Of a stretch of DNA of 7,641 nucleotides, positions 5,061-7,641 are shown piece by piece (the first letter of the stretch is position 1; each line of letters begins with the position of its first letter). The notes under the pieces are model-generated. The model ran no database searches, was not told the DNA's origin, and saw only the letters and a program-made list of their open reading frames with translations. Both the position numbers and the translations under genes were made by a program. The DNA is from CAZFXZ01 sp964523165 (lineage in GTDB: Bacteria; Patescibacteriota; Patescibacteriia; JACRDY01): assembly GCA_964523165.1 (NCBI GenBank), contig CAZFXZ010000030.1:1-7641 (forward strand), given 5' to 3'.

Positions 5061-5552
5061 TTAGTTGGCTGACTGGACGATAGTAACAGTTGTCAAGCCA
5101 TCGCCGCCCATAGCACTAACGGCCAAAGTGCGTTGATCTTTTTGCGCGCCAATCATCATTGTACCACCATAGTTGGCGGTCGTGGTAATTGTCCAACCCT
5201 GCCTGACTAATTCACTTTTATATTTTTCAATAACATCGGACGACGACATAGTGGTTTGGATCGTAGCCGACACACCGTTTTGCTGTAAATCAGACACCGC
5301 GGTTATGACTTGGCCGTCGGGGACATAAACATCGGTTGGGAAGTCAGCCGGCAAACCGACATTGGCGCCAACCGCGACACTACCTTGATCAGTTGTGGCT
5401 GTCCAATTATCGCCATTGAAATCAACATCGGCTGCGCCGCCAGTTTCTTGCTCAATCGCCCTCTCTAGAGCTTTGTCGGTCAGACGCCGACCACAACCGG
5501 TCAAAATCACAGCTGCCGACAACAAAACCACAAATAATAGAGTTTTTTTCAT
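5061..5552 (-). CDS. Predicted lipoprotein, first gene of the membrane operon
   Basis: The protein has 163 residues and starts with a lipoprotein signal: MKK, a hydrophobic core and the lipobox LTGC, with Cys20 as the acylated residue. The mature protein should be tethered outside the cytoplasmic membrane. After a charged helix (22-36) there is a Gly/Asp-rich strand region (NGDNWTATTDQGSVAVG, about 46-62). Then comes a compact domain (67-160) containing LPADFPTDVYVPDG, strands VSATIQTTMSS, a helix DVIEKYKSELVRQGW (106-120) and a C-terminal strand pair. This last part resembles a domain common in unnamed bacterial lipoproteins, where a pattern of the type 'FPxDVPIYPG ... YYKxxLxxxGW' recurs; that match is from memory and gives no function. 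The ATG at 5552 has a modest SD (AAGGTG, eight bases away), unlike the other four genes of the operon, as expected of the leading gene. Confidence 0.85.
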   Translation of the reverse strand: MKKTLLFVVLLSAAVILTGCGRRLTDKALERAIEQETGGAADVDFNGDNWTATTDQGSVAVGANVGLPADFPTDVYVPDGQVITAVSDLQQNGVSATIQTTMSSSDVIEKYKSELVRQGWTITTTANYGGTMMIGAQKDQRTLAVSAMGGDGLTTVTIVQSAN

Positions 5553-5560
5553 AAAAACAA

Positions 5561-5566
5561 CACCTT
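5561..5566 (-). promoter_or_regulatory. Modest ribosome binding site (AAGGTG) of the lipoprotein gene
   Basis: The minus strand reads AAGGTG, with eight bases between it and the ATG at 5552. It is weaker than the two plus-strand sites, but it is the only recognisable SD among the minus-strand genes. Confidence 0.5.
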
Positions 5567-5586
5567 AATATTTATAAAACAACGTC

Positions 5587-5615
5587 TTTATATTAGCACG
5601 TTTTATAATATTTAA
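5587..5615 (-). promoter_or_regulatory. Predicted promoter of the five-gene membrane operon
   Basis: The minus strand has TATAAA (5587-5592) as -10, with a poor -35 TTAAAT (5610-5615) at 17-base spacing. A start near 5580 would leave a leader of about 28 bases that includes the AAGGTG site. An overlapping reading is the extended -10 TGCTAATAT, three bases upstream. The element AAAACGTGCTAATATAA here recurs, minus one base, before the 94-residue gene. Confidence 0.4.
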
Positions 5616-5618
5616 AAA

Positions 5619-5647
5619 TTGACGTAAAGACATCTGACCGCTATAGT
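5619..5647 (+). promoter_or_regulatory. Near-consensus rlmN promoter giving a leaderless or nearly leaderless mRNA
   Basis: TTGACG (5619-5624) and TATAGT (5642-5647) each match five of six consensus bases, with the ideal 17-base spacer. The ATG starts only 11 bases after the -10, so transcription should begin zero to about six bases before the start codon. There is no room for an SD. Confidence 0.7.
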
Positions 5648-5658
5648 AGGCTTGTTTT

Positions 5659-6705
5659 ATGACTACCACACCCCCAACTCGCCACCAGCTTTTTAACCAG
5701 CTATTTGCCAATCAACCAGCCTGGAGATTTAAACAACTCCAGCAAGCTTTTTATACGCCAAATCTGTCAGGCTGGTCGGATGTTTCGACCCTGCCCGGTG
5801 CCATGCGTCAAACTTTGAGTGAAAAAATGCCGTGGCTATCTTTGAGCATTGACACAGTAAAGACCAATCGCGATAATGATACCTACAAAGCTTTACTAAA
5901 AACTGTCGACGATTTGAAAATTGAAAGCGTCTTGATGAAAAACGCTCGCGGCTCGTGGACGATTTGCGTGTCGTCACAGGTCGGCTGCGCTATGAAATGT
6001 GTTTTTTGCGCTACGGGTCAAATGGGTCTCAAGCGTAGTTTAAACAGCGATGAGATCGCCGATCAGTATCGTCTGTGGCGAGATTTTTTGGCCAAAAATT
6101 TTAGCGACGACCAACGCATCAGCAACGTAGTGTTTATGGGTATGGGTGAGCCACTAGCTAATTATGAGGCCGTCAAAGAAACTATCAAAACCTGGCTTGA
6201 CTATACCGATCTGGGTCACACCCACATCACTGTTTCCTCGGTCGGACTATTACCGCAACTGGAAAAATTACTTGATGATAACGATTGGCCGCCGGTCCGG
6301 GTGGCGATTTCTTTGCATAGCGCCGATGAAACTTTACGCAAAAAAATTGTCCCGACTTCGGCCCCTGAGTTTTTGCCGCAATTGGGCGATTGGATCAAAA
6401 AGTTTTTGGATAAAAATAATCGCCGGCGCAATCACCTGACTTTTGAATACATTATGTTGCGGGGAGTCAATGACACACCACAAGCCGCCAAACAGCTAGC
6501 CGACTTTACCAATCGTTTGGGTAAAATAAAAATCAACCTCATTCCCTACAACTCCATCAATACGCCCGGCCTAGACAAGAGTGCCGATGTCACAATCGAA
6601 AAGTTTAAAAAAGTTTTGCGCGACTGTGGCGTGCTGGTCACCCAACGCCAAACTATGGGCGATGATATAAACGCGGCCTGCGGCCAACTGGCTAACAAAA
6701 GTTAA
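5659..6705 (+). CDS. rlmN: Dual-specificity RNA methyltransferase RlmN (radical SAM)
   Basis: RlmN methylates C2 of adenosine 2503 in 23S rRNA and, in E. coli, A37 of some tRNAs, using two S-adenosylmethionine molecules and a [4Fe-4S] cluster. The 348-residue protein is full length. The N-terminal accessory region (1-95) includes WRFKQLQQAFY. The cluster motif is CAMKCVFC (Cys110, Cys114, Cys117), preceded by ICVSSQVGC with Cys103 matching E. coli Cys118. The radical-SAM core contains FMGMGEPLANY (159-169), ISLHSADETLR (217-227), FEYIMLRGVND (262-272) and LIPYN (294-298). The C-terminal segment TMGDDINAACGQL carries Cys341, which matches the methyl-carrying Cys355. All key cysteines are therefore present. 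Family members such as Cfr share the core, but the GDDINAACGQL ending and A2503-type motifs fit RlmN. The start at 5659 is fixed by the promoter just upstream. The stop overlaps that of the convergent gene at TTAA. Confidence 0.97.
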   Translation: MTTTPPTRHQLFNQLFANQPAWRFKQLQQAFYTPNLSGWSDVSTLPGAMRQTLSEKMPWLSLSIDTVKTNRDNDTYKALLKTVDDLKIESVLMKNARGSWTICVSSQVGCAMKCVFCATGQMGLKRSLNSDEIADQYRLWRDFLAKNFSDDQRISNVVFMGMGEPLANYEAVKETIKTWLDYTDLGHTHITVSSVGLLPQLEKLLDDNDWPPVRVAISLHSADETLRKKIVPTSAPEFLPQLGDWIKKFLDKNNRRRNHLTFEYIMLRGVNDTPQAAKQLADFTNRLGKIKINLIPYNSINTPGLDKSADVTIEKFKKVLRDCGVLVTQRQTMGDDINAACGQLANKS

Positions 6706-7217
6706 AATTTGCGGCTGTCGTAAGCCCAGTGCAATAAGGCTTGACGTTGACGTGGTCGACAGGTCAGGTCGTTGGGATAACAATTTTTTTTGATTTGTCC
6801 GATATGTCGCTTCATAGCTTTCCAACGTTTGATCTGCAAAGCGTCTTCGGTTGGCAAACGTCGACCGAGATAATAACGACAATACCATTGAAACCAACCG
6901 CGAGGGTCGTGCTTGGCATTGATCCAACCTTTTTCTTGCCAAACTTTTAGCGGTTGGCTGGCATGCTGAGCAAAATAATTTAACTTGTCATTGTGAGCTT
7001 GGGGGCTTAATTTAGCTTTGACAAACCAAGACTTGGGGAATTCTTTTTGACAATCAGTCATGTATTTCCCACCAAAAACCCCCAACCGCAACATCTCAGC
7101 CGGTGTTAACTCCGGTTTAAACTCCGGATCAAAATCTCGCCCCATCGGCACGGTTAATTCGTAGCGATATTTTTTTTGCATTTTGTCATTGACGACAATG
7201 ACACGTTTGCCGGGCAT
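6702..7217 (-). CDS. Conserved protein of unknown function (FGGKYM / WFQWYCRYYLGRR type)
   Basis: I recognise the sequence pattern from unnamed proteins found in bacteria and, as I recall, fungi and plants, but know no function or gene name. The 171-residue protein has three strongly patterned blocks: LGVFGGKYMTDCQKEFPKSW (45-64), SQPLKVWQEKGWINAKHDP (87-105) followed by RGWFQWYCRYYLGRR (106-120), and QIKRWKAMKRHIGQIKKNC (128-146) with RPRQRQALLHWAYDSRKF (154-171). It is basic and rich in Trp, Tyr and Arg, which would suit RNA or DNA binding, but this is only an inference from composition. Four cysteines (56, 113, 146, 153) are present; the last two lie close together. There is no signal peptide or membrane helix. 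The ATG at 7217 follows the tspO stop after one base (TAATATG), with no SD; Met12 is an alternative start. It converges on rlmN with a four-base overlap. Confidence 0.82.
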   Translation of the reverse strand: MPGKRVIVVNDKMQKKYRYELTVPMGRDFDPEFKPELTPAEMLRLGVFGGKYMTDCQKEFPKSWFVKAKLSPQAHNDKLNYFAQHASQPLKVWQEKGWINAKHDPRGWFQWYCRYYLGRRLPTEDALQIKRWKAMKRHIGQIKKNCYPNDLTCRPRQRQALLHWAYDSRKF

Positions 7218-7218
7218 A

Positions 7219-7641
7219 TTAATTTAATTGCCACAAATAAAAATTTAAAAGGCTGGCAAAGCTCACCCAGGCTAAATATGGCCACAGTAAAAGACTGGCG
7301 GTTTTAGAGACCGACCAAAATCTAATTATCAAAAACAAAATCATTAGCCACAAAACGGCGATTATAATTAAAGCGCCAAAAATATTTTGCTGGCCAAAAA
7401 ATATGATTGACCACAAAGCATTAACTGCTAGGTGTAAAAAATAAACTATTAAATTAATATCAATCTTTTTTATTTTTTTATAAATTAAAAAAGATGAAAT
7501 GCCCATCAGCGTATAAAGCGTCGTCCAAACTGGAGCAAAAAGCCAACTCGGTGGGTTAAAACTTGGCTTGACCAAACCGGCATACCAAGTCGGGATAACC
7601 GGCGCCGTAAAGATCGAGCCGATAACACCAGCCGCTTGAGC
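7219..7641 (-). CDS. tspO: TspO/MBR-family tryptophan-rich membrane protein (5' end outside the window)
   Basis: TspO proteins bind porphyrins and cholesterol-like ligands and are linked to stress and tetrapyrrole handling; the bacterial role is still debated. The frame stays open to the window edge, giving 140 residues. The missing start is probably 10-20 residues further, as the family is usually about 155-165 long. The visible order is AAGVIGSIFTAPVIPTWYAG, then KPSFNPPSWLFAPVWTTLYT (25-44), a membrane helix (45-55), FLHLAVNALWSIIFFG (68-83), a helix at 87-107, and LLLWPYLAWVSFASLLN (117-133) ending FYLWQLN. Five membrane segments fit. The tryptophan and proline signatures of the family, including WxxxNALWS-like and PYLAW motifs, are present. 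A TTG near 7575 is not the start, because family sequence continues upstream of it. It overlaps nothing and lies one base from the next gene. Confidence 0.92.
   Translation of the reverse strand, partial: AQAAGVIGSIFTAPVIPTWYAGLVKPSFNPPSWLFAPVWTTLYTLMGISSFLIYKKIKKIDINLIVYFLHLAVNALWSIIFFGQQNIFGALIIIAVLWLMILFLIIRFWSVSKTASLLLWPYLAWVSFASLLNFYLWQLN

Noticed and set aside
4748..5083. Plus-strand frame of 111 codons across mscL
   Set aside because: It is antisense to a clear MscL gene and has no start signal or recognisable domain.
6571..6942. Minus-strand frame of 123 codons across the rlmN end and the FGGKYM gene
   Set aside because: It overlaps two well-supported genes in other frames and resembles no family.
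7108..7127. Direct repeat AACTCCGG spaced 12 bases apart
   Set aside because: It lies in coding sequence in phase and simply encodes the similar dipeptide runs around PEFKPEL, so it needs no separate explanation.
1..7641. Search for tRNA genes, CRISPR repeats, insertion-sequence ends, riboswitches or an origin
   Set aside because: No cloverleaf, regular spaced repeats, transposase-like protein or terminal inverted repeats were seen. The gaps between genes are all about 100 bases or less and hold only promoters and terminators.

Overview
The window looks like a piece of a compact bacterial genome of moderate to low G+C, most likely a member of the Patescibacteria (Candidate Phyla Radiation). 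This is inferred from style rather than from a marker gene: short intergenic gaps, almost no Shine-Dalgarno (SD) sites, near-leaderless promoters, small versions of families (a 100-residue MscL), and several unnamed small proteins. TGA is used as a stop (CapA-like gene) and never inside a recognised gene, so the standard code 11 fits.

Layout. (1) Positions 1-851, minus strand: a 94-residue unknown with a possible Tudor-like region, and msrB (methionine sulfoxide reductase B). (2) Positions 815-1900, plus strand: two unknown genes (190 and 111 residues). Each is a self-contained unit with a TTGACA box, the only strong SD sites in the window and its own intrinsic terminator. Their codon use is richer in G/C than that of the surrounding genes. 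(3) Positions 1878-5552, minus strand: a tightly packed envelope/membrane operon in the order lipoprotein, mscL, SdpI-family membrane protein, type II NADH dehydrogenase and CapA-like metallophosphatase, with gaps of 1-5 bases or a short overlap. (4) Positions 5659-6705, plus strand: rlmN, with a near-consensus promoter so close to the ATG that the mRNA should be leaderless or nearly so. (5) Positions 6702-7641, minus strand: a conserved protein of unknown function and, upstream of it, a tspO/MBR-family gene that runs off the right edge.

How the genes may work together. The minus-strand operon combines respiratory NADH oxidation, osmotic release and envelope proteins. With MsrB and TspO nearby there is a loose theme of membrane energy and oxidative stress, but the sequence does not prove a pathway. 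No mobile element, CRISPR array, tRNA or rRNA gene was seen. No stretch above 300 bases lacks a gene. The observations most worth a second look are the pair of stand-alone cassette-like unknown genes, the strong contrast in translation signals between them and all other genes, the shared promoter-proximal element upstream of two minus-strand genes, and the minimal MscL.
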